64,000 nucleotides of DNA from Trochalopteron elliotii (lineage: Eukaryota; Chordata; Aves; Passeriformes; Leiothrichidae): positions 1,740,913 to 1,804,912 of the forward strand of contig JANPWX010000449.1 in NCBI GenBank assembly GCA_024734555.1, given 5' to 3'. Below the pieces are notes generated by a model. That model made no database searches, was not told where the DNA came from, and saw only the letters and a list, made by a program, of their open reading frames with translations. Positions 24,401-35,113 of the stretch are shown here, in pieces (within the stretch, counting starts at the first letter, position 1; every line of letters starts with the position of its first letter). Both the position numbers and the translations under genes were made by a program.

Positions 24401-25789
24401 TTCTTTGCTTTCTTTCTCTGAACTTGTCTGGGGGGCAAGAATTTTAATGCAGTTGTACAGAAAACAGAAATAAAATTGCAAAGTCAGAAGAGAAATAATT
24501 CACAGTTTCTTTTTCTTGGTAAATATAAGCACAGCAACTAAACAGAGGTATAGACACAAGATTTGACTGGTTTGTATTCTTCAACAACACATTTTACTTG
24601 ATTTGAATTCATATATTTATTTTTAAAACAAAAGATTCTTTCTGATTTACAAAGATTCTATAACACAAGCTCAGTCACAATAAGACTTATATATACACAT
24701 AAGAAGAGATTTTAAAAGTAATTTTTGTACTTAATTATCAGCATTTTATGACATCTCATAATTTCGAGATCTGAAACATGAAATGGTCAGAACAATTTAA
24801 AGTTGTAAGTCCTTAAACTAAATAAGTACTTAAAACTAGTTAAAGTTGCAGTTCATGGAAGTTTAGAAATAATTTTAAAGTTTGAGGATTAATGACCCCT
24901 AGTTGTTTAAGCTTTCAGCTGTAGATCACTGACTTTCAACCTAGTTTAAAGGTGTCCAGTGCCTCAATCTTGTTACCATTTGAAGGCTGTTTGGCAGTTC
25001 AATTGAAGCCATCCATTAGACACAGATTTCTACAGAAAAATTGTTTACATCAAGAAAATCAGTCCAATGAAAAGAAACCTTGTTTCTTCAACTAAGGCCA
25101 TGGAATAAAACAGCATGAAGAGCTTTAAGAGATTGTTTACCTTGCTGAGATTAAATTCATCAAAGTGTTCATAGACCGAGGAAAGGAAAGAAGGAAGATG
25201 GAGGAAATATTCCACAAAACACAGTTAACAGCTTCAGAAAGTAACCTTACTCAGAATAATTTTAGCAATATAGGGTTTGTAACCAAAACATGTGGAAGAA
25301 ATACTATATTTGAAGCTATGATAAAGTATTTTGAGATATCCTGATTTACTTAGTCCACTCAGATGTTTTCTGGAATGTCTCCAGCTGCACACTGTAGGTA
25401 AATTGCAGAGATGTTCTGGTTTTTGCTACTGATATTGCCATGACAAAGAGAACTTATTCACTTCCTGGATTTGGAAGGCTTTCCATCTGGACTTGTCCTG
25501 AAAGACACCTGTGACAAATCTTCCATACCTAGAATATTAGCTTATAATGGAGTGAAAAAAAGCAATGCCTTTCTACTTCTCACACTACAAAGTGTTAATG
25601 AAAAGCCTGCAGAGCTTTTATGCTTAAGGCCAGTTCCAACTTATTTAGTGGTTTCCAACCAGCTTCCTGCTATTACTGTGATTAGATTTAGGAATATTGA
25701 ATTAATGTAAGTAGAAAAAAAACTGTCTGTCTTCCCGATATTGTGTGCTTCATGCAGAACAGAGAGACCCTAGGGGCCACTAACTAACG
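18451..25789. other. Long unique AT-rich stretch, nothing recognised
   Basis: The longest featureless part of the window (7.3 kb). It holds small simple runs: A-rich at about 19908-19918, T-rich at 22051-22074, T-run at 23315-23329, and a 14-bp tandem duplication at 21114-21141. Frames reach 95 codons with no recognised domain. Confidence 0.55.
21114..21160. repeat. 14-bp tandem duplication followed by a small inverted repeat
   Basis: ACATGTCTGGATAT (21114-21127) is followed directly by ACATGTCTGGATAC (21128-21141). Immediately after, ACTCACA and TGTGAGT form 7-bp inverted arms. Confidence 0.75.
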
Positions 25790-25831
25790 AAGGAAGGAAG
25801 GAAGGAAGGAAGGAAGGAAGGAAGGAAGGAA

Positions 25832-25900
<69 letters not shown>

Positions 25901-25915
25901 GAAGAAAGAAAGAAA
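25790..25915 (+). repeat. Compound (GGAA)n-(GAAA)n microsatellite
   Basis: About 46 bases of AAGG repeats (25790-25835) pass abruptly into about 79 bases of AAAG repeats (25836-25914) with one GGAA interruption near 25900. The run is purine-only on the plus strand. It opens minus-strand frames reading Phe-Leu-Ser repeats, which are artefacts. Confidence 0.95.
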
Positions 25916-28900
25916 AGGAACAAACTTTTTCAAACCTTGTTTTCTTAGTGGAATGGAAGTAGGAGAATTCTTTATTCTGTTCTGCACAAACTCTTAAGAG
26001 AATTTGCAGTAATTCAAAGCTATTCACCAGCATAACTTTCATCCTTCTCATTTCCTTCCTGTGAGTCCTGTTCCTTACCACAATTATTTCATCAGCATGC
26101 AGTTTTGATTTAACCCTCCTTTCTGTCCAGTCTTGGTTTGTCAAAGAAGGTATGAGTATTTAATTATTATACTCATTCAATCACACTTTTCTTAAGGTAG
26201 ATATCATTCAGTCTTTGAATCTGAAACCCTTGCTCTCCTTATTCTAAAAAGCCCCACTTTCAGTTACGGACTATCAAAGAGTTCTCATTTGATCCTTTAA
26301 AACCTCTTCATAGAGCTGAAGAAAGGCAAAAATCTGAGAAATAAGACTGGAACATTTCCACATTGCAATAAATGATTGGATACTGGAGAAGAAAAAGAAG
26401 AATCTCAACTTTGAGTCAGAAATTAAAATTACTGGCCATCTCATTCCTGACAGACCCTTTGAAATAATGGAAGAAAAGAGTTCATGAATAAGATCCCCTC
26501 AGTTTCTGTGGCAGCTATTCTAAATTTTTGATCCATACTATATTTGTTGGTTTTATGGGATATAGCACAAAAATTGACAAATTTCTACAACAAAGATTAA
26601 TTTCCAAAACTCATAAAATGTGTTATTTTCCATTTAACTGATTGGATCTACGTGCTTCTTAAGTTACACTTTACTTTCCTAAGTACAGAGGAATCTGATG
26701 AACAAATGTCTTAAGGTTTCCTCTATGGAGTGACTGTGCATCCTTACTGAGAATCACAGTTCCGCGTAGATCAGTTTGGTTCAATTCATGATATTTCTCC
26801 AGCAGAGGCTCTGACAACACAGCCTCATGCTCAGCCAATTTATGTCTGGGCAATCTTTACATTCAGGTAGCATTCACCTCTAATCAAGTTCAGAATCCCT
26901 TTTCTCTGGAATCAAACTTTTGATGCAACAGAGCTCAGCAGTTGTTGACCTTAAGTTACTGACACCAGATAACAATGCAATAAACCTACTTTTTCCATTT
27001 TCTTAATTTCAGTGGTTCTACTGTAATCCTCACCTGAATCTTCACAGAGAAAACACAAATGCCACAAGATGCTGCTTCTCTCTTAAAATACAATGATCTC
27101 ACTAGATTTTGATGATGTTATGTCATGTAGATATCAGTCCTGCTGTGTACCCAAGGGAGAGATCCTTCGACAACAACTGCTGCTAACATGTTATCGGCCA
27201 ATGACTCGTTAATTTTGGGTTTTGTGGTTAAATCAATCCATTCAATAACAGGGCTTAACAACTGTTTTGAAAAAGGGCATACTGCAAGAAAGAGGAATAA
27301 GGTCATTTCAGATTGCAGTCTTTACAGCAATTAACCTAAAGTTTGGGGTTATTCAGACTCAGTAAAGGGCAGAGCACACACTTGTTATCTAATCCAGGTG
27401 TGATCTTAGTGTATGTTGCAGGTTTGAAGTTCATGACACTTTTTCTTGGAACTGCATGCAGGAAATAGAGTAAAGTGATTTAAGAAGGCAACCTTAATTG
27501 TGCTCTTAGTTTATATTTAAAGTCAATACAAACGAAATAAAGTGAAATATTATTCCACTTGTGCTAAACTTTCTGAGTTTCCAGTTTTGAACTATAGAAA
27601 TTCTGAAACAAAACCTTCCAGAAGACAGACCAGATATCAAGTAGTGATATTGCTCAGTCTTTTTCACAGATTTTCCTTTAACAGATGGAATTCAAAATGG
27701 TTCCTATTACTCATCTGAGTGGATGGGCCCTTTCCTCCACACATGGGTGCATTGAATATCTAAGTTGGGGTCTGGCTCCTTAATTTGCAGTACTGTTTTT
27801 TTTTACCAACTAGGAGATGCATATGGAAGTGGAAACACATATGACATACAAAGTAAAGCAAGTAATTGTTTTCTGTTTGTGCATGAAAGTGGGTCTGATG
27901 GTCTGCAGAAAAAAAACTCAAGGAAGAAAATTGTTTAACAACATCCTTGTTTTCTGTGGTACTATACCTAGGAATTCCCTGAAGTAATGCCAACAATTAT
28001 TTAACATTGAATCTTTGGGCAATACCTGAGGATGACTTCTCAGCAGCTGGCAATAAAACACAGCTGGACACCTATGTAAAGGGTGCAGTAAAGCAAAATA
28101 AAAAAGGGTAACGTTAAGCTTCAGCACAAAGTGTGTTTATATATCCTTTTTCTGTTATGCAAAGATCAGTTTTTAAAGATATTTCAGGAAGCTTTTTTAC
28201 TATAATTCATGCTTTCTTTTTAATACCTTCAATCACAGTCATACAAAAAAGTTCTTGCTTAAAGTTTTTGTTGGAATTCCAGTGAGCCTCGTGTCAGATA
28301 TCCAAAAACTTGTAATTACTCACTATAAAACTATGTTCCTAACTTATTAAGCTTGTGACCAAAGTAATCAAATACTGAACCATTTTAATGAGTTTTTTCT
28401 AATTGTTCAATTAAACAAAAACACACCAGCTTAAATATGTCTCTCTCAAAAACAGTGTTATTTCTCATGAGCTGGAGCAGTGCTATGCTCATAGACAGAA
28501 TTAATCTGCAAAATACCTTGAGAAAAGTGGGCTCAATGTGAAATCAGGTTGTCTCACAAGTAAAGAGATGTGTCCTCTGGTTTTTTGATAGTTTAATTAT
28601 CCATGTTGAGGACCTGTGCATCCCTGCTTGTTTACCAGATTTCGTCTTATTGCTGCCATTTTGGTCTGGATTTACCAGGAGGCTAGGGAAGCTATCATGG
28701 TTTAGATATAATGTGAGCAGTTACCCCAGCATATGATGCTGGGCTAGCTGATTAACAAAATTCAGCTATCCTGAATCCATACTGCACTACATCCATTACA
28801 GTCATGGTAGCCTTGATAATCTACTCATATGGGTAATCTCTCTGGGAAAAAAATATGTCTATAAACCTAGAATATTCTCAAGCAAAACATCTAAGGATAC

Positions 28901-30430
28901 CAGACAATCTAAGGCCAGATTTTAGGAAAAGTGGCAGTATCCATACTAGTGAACTGAATAATTTGCTAAGTGGTACAAACCTGACATCTTAAACCTGACA
29001 GGTCAGGACCTCCTAGAGACCTGAACTATTGGCACAGTCCCTGGTACTGTTTTGGCCCACTCTTATATGATGTGGCCAGACATAATTTGGAGCCTGCAAC
29101 AGGAAGCATGAAGGCCAACACTTATTTTAGCTCTGTGGACACAGGCTAAATTGCACCAGGTAGCCTCAAGGTCAACTAACAATTCTAGTTTTGTTTGCAG
29201 TAATAACCACATCAGGATGGCTATTACTCATTTCCTAAATTCGTATTTATACATATGTTTAGTAGACAAATTTTTTCCCAAGAAACTACACTTCTTTAGG
29301 TTCTAGGCAAAGTTTGAACTATTTTCACTGATTTTCAGAAACAGATAAATAAGCTTAGGAAAAACTGCTCTGATAAACAGTTACTAAACTGCTGAGCTAA
29401 AATGACCACCCATGTATGAACTCTTTGCCTAAAGTAAATGTATCATAATTTGGATCGATTTTAGTCTCTGTTTTTGTGAGTTATGTTTTAGGTTAATTTC
29501 CTTGTGTTTTTATTAAGCTAAGATTATAAATGCATATGGTTAAAAGGGATATGCTGAAGAATCATTACTTTTCTTCATTGGAGGTCTCTTTTGAAAATAT
29601 TTCTTAGTGATCTGTCTTACAATGTTATTTTCAAAAGATTTTGGATTTTCTCTAATTGAGTCACCAGTGGTGGTACTGTATGTGTCTCCTATAGGAATAT
29701 TATGACTCATAAATAAGTTCCATTAAAAATTCTGGTATCTGTCTCTATTTGCTTTTATGGTAAAGAAGGGCAGAGAATGTGGTTAAGTAGTAAAATTACT
29801 AATAACACAACTTCCATAGAGCAGAAATCATGTAGATTTTGCAAAGACCAAATGTTTTAGTCATATTCAGTCACACTTAATTCAAGCATATTGAACATAA
29901 TGAGAAATCAAAATTTCAATCAACAGAAATCACTATTATGTACTTTTATGATGTTTTAGTTTAAAAAGTATATCTATGAACTGCTTTTCATAAACCTGTG
30001 TTTTTTTGTAGTCAGATAATAACAATGTCATAACAACTTCTTATAAGCAAAACTAACATAACTCTTAGCTTTACATCTAACATTTTAAATTTACACTGGT
30101 TATTCTTTCATTATCCTTCTCTGCATGTGCTGCTGCCCATTCATTCAACAATCTCATTTTTAATATTTAATATATAACTCCCATTTTCCATTTGCATCTT
30201 GTTTCCATTCTTTATTATACTTTTTTTCAAACTGACCAGTATAATTAAAGAACAATTCTTTGTCCTCTAGTAATCCAGATTAAGTACTGTGAGTCTACTG
30301 GTGTTCCTGAGCATGAAAAACCAGCCACGAGTGGATGGAACTAGTAGATATGAAGACATATGCCACTGGTTCCATTAAGAGTTCAACAAAATTTTTACTG
30401 CAGAACTACTGAGAATTGTTGTACGGAATC
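25916..30430. other. Unique AT-rich DNA, nothing recognised
   Basis: No repeat family or coding signal that I can name. A slightly GC-richer patch at about 28590-29190 might be an old unassigned interspersed repeat, but I cannot link it to a family. Confidence 0.5.
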
Positions 30431-30496
30431 ATATTTTATATATATCTTTCATATATATATCATATAAATAAATAAATAAATAAATAAATAAATGAA
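30431..30496. repeat. AT-rich microsatellite, (AT)n then (AAAT)n
   Basis: Short TA/AT runs (30433-30463) lead into about eight units of AAAT ending at about 30494. Confidence 0.85.
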
Positions 30497-31698
30497 TGTG
30501 TGTGCACACATACTCTAATTTTTAGCCTTTTCCAAAAAAATATGACAGCTGAAGACTGAGACAGGTGTACTAGTTTTCTCAGTGTAGGATTTCTGCTTCA
30601 AATTTGTTCATTGCTTTAAGCAATTTAATTTATGCTGATGTTCTCTCATGGAGCAGATACACAGAGGCACGTATTTTACTTTGCTCACTGTTGTAGCTGG
30701 TTGTGTCAACATTTTACTTTGCTGACCAGCTTGTTCTGGGCTTCTGGTTTCACCAAGAAAAGCTAGTAATCTTAGAACATGCTGACAGTAATTTGTAGCC
30801 TTCTAGTCACTGTTTAGAGCAGCTCTTGGAATAGCCTTTTCTTGAAGCAGAGTACTGCAAGGAGGAAAATATTCAAATGTAACACCCAGGGGCTGGTTTT
30901 GGAATATGGACATAATCAGTGGAATTAACAGCATATATAAAATTGTCAGTACTTTTTTTTTAATATTTTATGATGCCGTGGAGATCTGCTCACTTAGACC
31001 ACTTAGAGGGAATTTTCAGCTCAGAAAGTTTCATATCAGGTTCCCAGTTAAGGGCCATATAATAAATGGAAAAGAATTCATTGGATGGAAAAATTTTATG
31101 CCAAAAATATATGTCTGTACTAAAACAACCATTATCCTTAGGGTAATATGAAGCTAAAATACAATGCTAGTTTTCCTGTTATTTTTTTTCTTGAACTCCC
31201 TGTGTCTATAACGTTTCCAATTTGTTGTGACATACATCAATCCTGCAACATTTCTATGCAAGCTACTTACATGATGACTGTTTACTTAGTATCTGAAAAA
31301 GGCACCATGCATTTAGTCTTATGGCATACCTCTGAATCACAAGGTGATAATATTCCTGTCTAAAAGAAATGTGTGTGGTGGTGGGATGGGGGAAGTAAAG
31401 ACAAGGAGATAACAGGTCTGTAAATAAATACGATATAAACTCACAGTTACCTGATAAACCAAGGGGTCTTTCTTTTATTACTCACAAACTAAAATTATGC
31501 TTTATAACAGTTTTATACTCCATATCCCACAAAGAAACTAAAGGGTGAAAAGGTATAATTAGCTATACATTGTGGTTAAAAAAGAAAAAAACTTAACAGG
31601 TGCGGTTATGATTGTGATATTACATTTATGACACTCCACGGTGCAATCAGTATCTCATAACACAGTACTGTCCCCATGCTAATGTATTTGTACTTGAG
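30497..31698. other. Unique DNA, nothing recognised
   Basis: AT-rich; two short plus frames (81 and 71 codons, 30906-31363) have no recognised domain. Confidence 0.55.
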
Positions 31699-32645
31699 TG
31701 TATTAGGAGTGAGTGGCAAGGTTTTGGTAGCAGGAAGGGTACAGGTGTGGCTTCTGTGAGGTTACCTGGGAGAAATCTGAAAGAGCCAATACCAGCCAGC
31801 TGCAAGACAGACCCACCACTTGTCCAACACTGAACCCATCAGTGATGGTGGTAACACTTCTGGGATAATGGAGTCAGGGAGGGGGAAAAATCCTGTTGCA
31901 CAACAACAACTGGAGAGAGGATTGAGAATATGCGACAGCAACAGCCCTACAGACCCCAAGGTCACTGCAGAAGGGGGGAAGAAGGTGCCCCAGGTGCTGG
32001 AACAGAGATTCCCTGCAGTCCATGGGGAGGACCATGGTGAGGCAGCAGTGCCCCTGCAGCCCATGGGAGTCCCTGGTGGAGCAGAAATCCACCTGTAGCC
32101 CATGCAGGATCCCACACTGAACAGGTGAATGCCCAAAGGAGTCTATGACCCCATGGGAAGCCTGTGCTGAAGCAAGCTCGTGACAAGACCTGTGGCCCTG
32201 TGGAGAGAGGAGCTCACACTGGAGCAGGTTTGCTGGCAGGACTGGTGATCCCATGGGGAACCCACGCTGGAGCAGCCTGTTCCTGAAGGACTGCAGTCCA
32301 TGAAGTGATGCACACTGGAGCAGTTTGTGAAGAGCTGCAGACCCTGGGAAGGGTTCACATAGGAGTTTGTGGTGGACTGTCTCCTGTGGTAGAGACCTCA
32401 TATTGACTGCAGCCCCCATTCCCTGTTGCTGCTGGCAGAGAAAACAGGAGAGTAAAGAAAGCAGGAGAGAAATTGAGCCTGAGAAGAAGGGAAGTGTGGA
32501 TGGGAAGGTTTTTTAAGAATTGGTTTTATTTCTCATTTTCCTATTTTGATTTTACTGGTAATATATCTGGCTAAATTCTTCATGCAGAGACTGTTTTGTC
32601 CATGAGAGTAACTGGTGAGTGATGTCTCCCTGTCCTTGTCTCATC
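31699..32645 (+). mobile_element. LTR family A, copy 2 (3'-truncated)
   Basis: Starts TGTATTAGGAG and aligns by eye to copies 1 and 3 over the module array and the 3' part up to about 32645. The final 80 or so bases with the CATCCAGCCAGGGTCAA-like end present in copies 1 and 3 are missing, and a CR1 3' fragment follows within about 30 bases. The polyadenylation hexamer reads AATATA (32560-32565) instead of AATAAA. In the 5' part it differs from copies 1 and 3 in shared diagnostic stretches, so it appears to belong to another subfamily. Antisense frames up to 181 codons run through it. Confidence 0.8.
32060..32395 (+). repeat. Degenerate ~48-bp module array inside LTR family A copy 2
   Basis: CCCATGG-like starts at about 32060, 32099, 32150, 32196, 32250, 32297, 32342 and 32383, with spacings 39, 51, 46, 54, 47, 45 and 41. 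The register matches copy 1, including the short first interval. Confidence 0.7.
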
Positions 32646-32671
32646 CTTGTGTGGGGGGGCTGAAGCATGTG

Positions 32672-32935
32672 TCTTGTTAGGAGAGGCTGGGGGAGCTAGG
32701 CTAATCCAGCTTGGAGCACAATGACTTCACCGGATCCTAACAGCAGCTCCCACTGACCACAGGGAAGTTGAAGTTGCTGAAGTTGGAGGTGTTCAAGACT
32801 GAACTGGATAAAGCTCTGAGAAGCCTGGTCTGACCCTATAACTGACCTTGCTGTAAGCAAAATATTTTTTTGGACTGGAGACATCCTGATGTCCCTTCTG
32901 GCCCGAGTTACTCATTCAGATACAGTGGTTGCATT
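32672..32935 (+). mobile_element. CR1 LINE fragment, 3' end
   Basis: Contains GGAGGTGTTCAAGACTGAAC (32787-32806) and the following GGATAAAGCTCTGAGAAGCC, typical of the CR1 3' end, then GACATCCTGATGTCCCTTCT before the lost tail. Heavily internally deleted and diverged. Confidence 0.7.
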
Positions 32936-34144
32936 TTCTGAAAAACTTGAATGTACTAGAAACTTGATTGAATAGTGTTTGATGAATGCAAAATGAATTG
33001 ACTTTTTCAGTTAAGGATACAGATGCTTGGCATTGCAAAGTGTTATATATCATATAATTGCGTTTTATTTATTCAGCCTGAAAATGCTCTCAGTAAGTAT
33101 AACAAAACCAAACAATCACAGAGCTTAAATAATGAATCATGAATAAGTGAAACAGACAGATCACAGTAATACACATAAATAAACTCCCATAAATGCTGTG
33201 GAAACTATCTAATAACAAATAAGTTTACAGAAATTTGAATCAATTTGAAAATAATTTCCAGCAAGCCTGAAGTCAGATTAATTAGATGATTTATTAATTA
33301 GAATATTTGATTAGTCTTTCTGTATACAAGTTGTGTATGGTAAACAGTTCAAGTTCACGTGTGCAAGTGAAATGTCATATTTCTGCTGTGGATGATTTGT
33401 ATTCACCTGAAACTGCTTTAGAACAGAAGTTGCTATGAAAACAGATTGCTATGCCTTGTCGACTTTTATTGCATTTTTAATTGCTGCCTAAAGTTACAGA
33501 GTGACACTCATCTCTATTTTTCTACTAAATCTACATCACCTGACATGAAAATCATGCCTAGCAATGGTTTAGATATTCCAGGAACACAAAAAACTTACTT
33601 TTTCTTTTCCAAAATTCTCATTGCTTGCTAATGGAAAAAACATCACAATTTGCTGTCTTATAAGGCAGAACCATGTTGGACGCTCAAACATTTAATTGTT
33701 TCAGCTTTTCTTATTGGCAAATAATGTGTATCAGCTCTTTTAATTGTTCCACATCAGAAAAGTAACCATCAAAATGTAACCCTTGTAGAAGTAATAACAA
33801 AAAATAATTGTCCTTTTAACCATGAAAACAGTAAGCCCAAAATCATAAGTACTAATAGAGAGAAAAGATCCTCCAGTTCTTCATTCTCCAGCTATTTCTA
33901 CCTCAGCAAATGTTTTCTCTATTTGACATTACTCTAAAAAATTTACGCTGTTCTCTGCTTTTCCAGATAATATCTAAAATATATGCAGTCACGGCCTGAG
34001 TCTGTGAGTATCTAAATCAACTTCTAATTCAGAATATCTTTTAACCATTCCTAGTCTCTGGTTTACATGGTTGTTTATTTATTTATATTTTTCTTTATTA
34101 TTTATTATTTGTTTGATCTTTTAAAATTTATTTGGCCTTTTTTC
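32936..34144. other. Unique AT-rich DNA, nothing recognised
   Basis: Spacer between two CR1 copies; no structure recognised. Confidence 0.6.
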
Positions 34145-35113
34145 ACTAGTGACATTCTGCAGGGCTCCATCTTAGGCCCTGTGCTCTTTAGTATCTTTAT
34201 GAACGACTTTAATGCAAGACTTAAAAGGAATGTTAAGTTTGCCAATGACACCAAATTGTGAAGAGTTGCTGACTCCCTCAAAGGTAGAGAGGTCCTGCAG
34301 AGAGATCTTGAGAAGTTAGGGGGCTAAGTAATCACCAGCCATAAGAAGTCCAACACAGGAAAGTGAGGGATTTTGCAGTTGGGAGGGTTCAGCCGTGGAT
34401 GTACAGACAGACTGGGGAATGAGGTGCTGCAGAGCAGTGCTGCACAAAGGGACCTGGGGGTCCTGGTCAATGACAAGTTGAACATGAGCCAGCAGTGCCC
34501 TGGCAGCCAGGAGGGCCAATCCTGTCCTGGGGGGCATCAGGCACAGCATGGCCAGCTGGGCAAGGAAGGGCATTGTCCCCTCTGTTCTGACCTGGGGTAG
34601 CCTCACCTCCAGTGCTGGGGGCAGTTCTGGGTGCCATGATGTAGGAAACATATAAAACTATTAGAGAGTGTCCAAAGGAGGGCCATGATGATGGTGAAGG
34701 GCCTTGAGGGGAAGCCACTCCTCATGGCTGAGGTCACTTGGTCTGTTCAGCCTGGAGGAAACTGAGGGGAGACCCTCAGTCACAGCTTCCAGGTGAGGGG
34801 AAGAGGAGGGGCAGGCATTCATCTCTTCTCTCTGGTCTGTCATGCCCAATGACAGACTCGAGGAAATGGCCTGAAGTTGTGTCAGGGGAGGTTTATGTTG
34901 GATATTAGAAAAAGATTCTTGTTCCTGAGGGTGTTTGGGCACTGGAAGAGGCTCCCCAAGGAAGTGGTCACAGCACCAGATCTGACAGAGTGCAAGAAGT
35001 GTTTGAACAATGCTCTGTTTAGAAAATGTCCTGTGCAGTGATGAAAACTGATCTCAACAATCATTGTGGGTCTCTTCCAAATCAGCATATTTTATGATTC
35101 TGTGATTCTGATG
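34145..35113 (+). mobile_element. CR1 LINE, 5'-truncated, ORF2 remnant plus 3' end
   Basis: A 970-bp CR1 copy. At its 5' end the frame ending at 34261 reads Q-G-S-I-L-G-P-V-L-F ... M-N-D ... F-A-N-D-T-K-L, the reverse-transcriptase motifs around the catalytic FADD box. The box reads FAND here (AAT codon at 34244-34246), so a catalytic aspartate is lost, and a stop follows directly after the TKL. The rest matches the end of ORF2 and the 3' untranslated region and finishes with ATGATTCTGTGATTCTGATG (35093-35112), the CR1 octamer tail. Dead copy. Confidence 0.9.

Noticed and set aside
25770..26144. 124-codon minus frame rich in Phe-Leu-Ser
   Set aside because: Opened by the purine microsatellite; the non-repeat part shows no recognised domain.
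31874..32419. 181-codon minus frame as a gene
   Set aside because: It is the antisense of LTR family A; related frames recur at the other two copies as a by-product of the module array.
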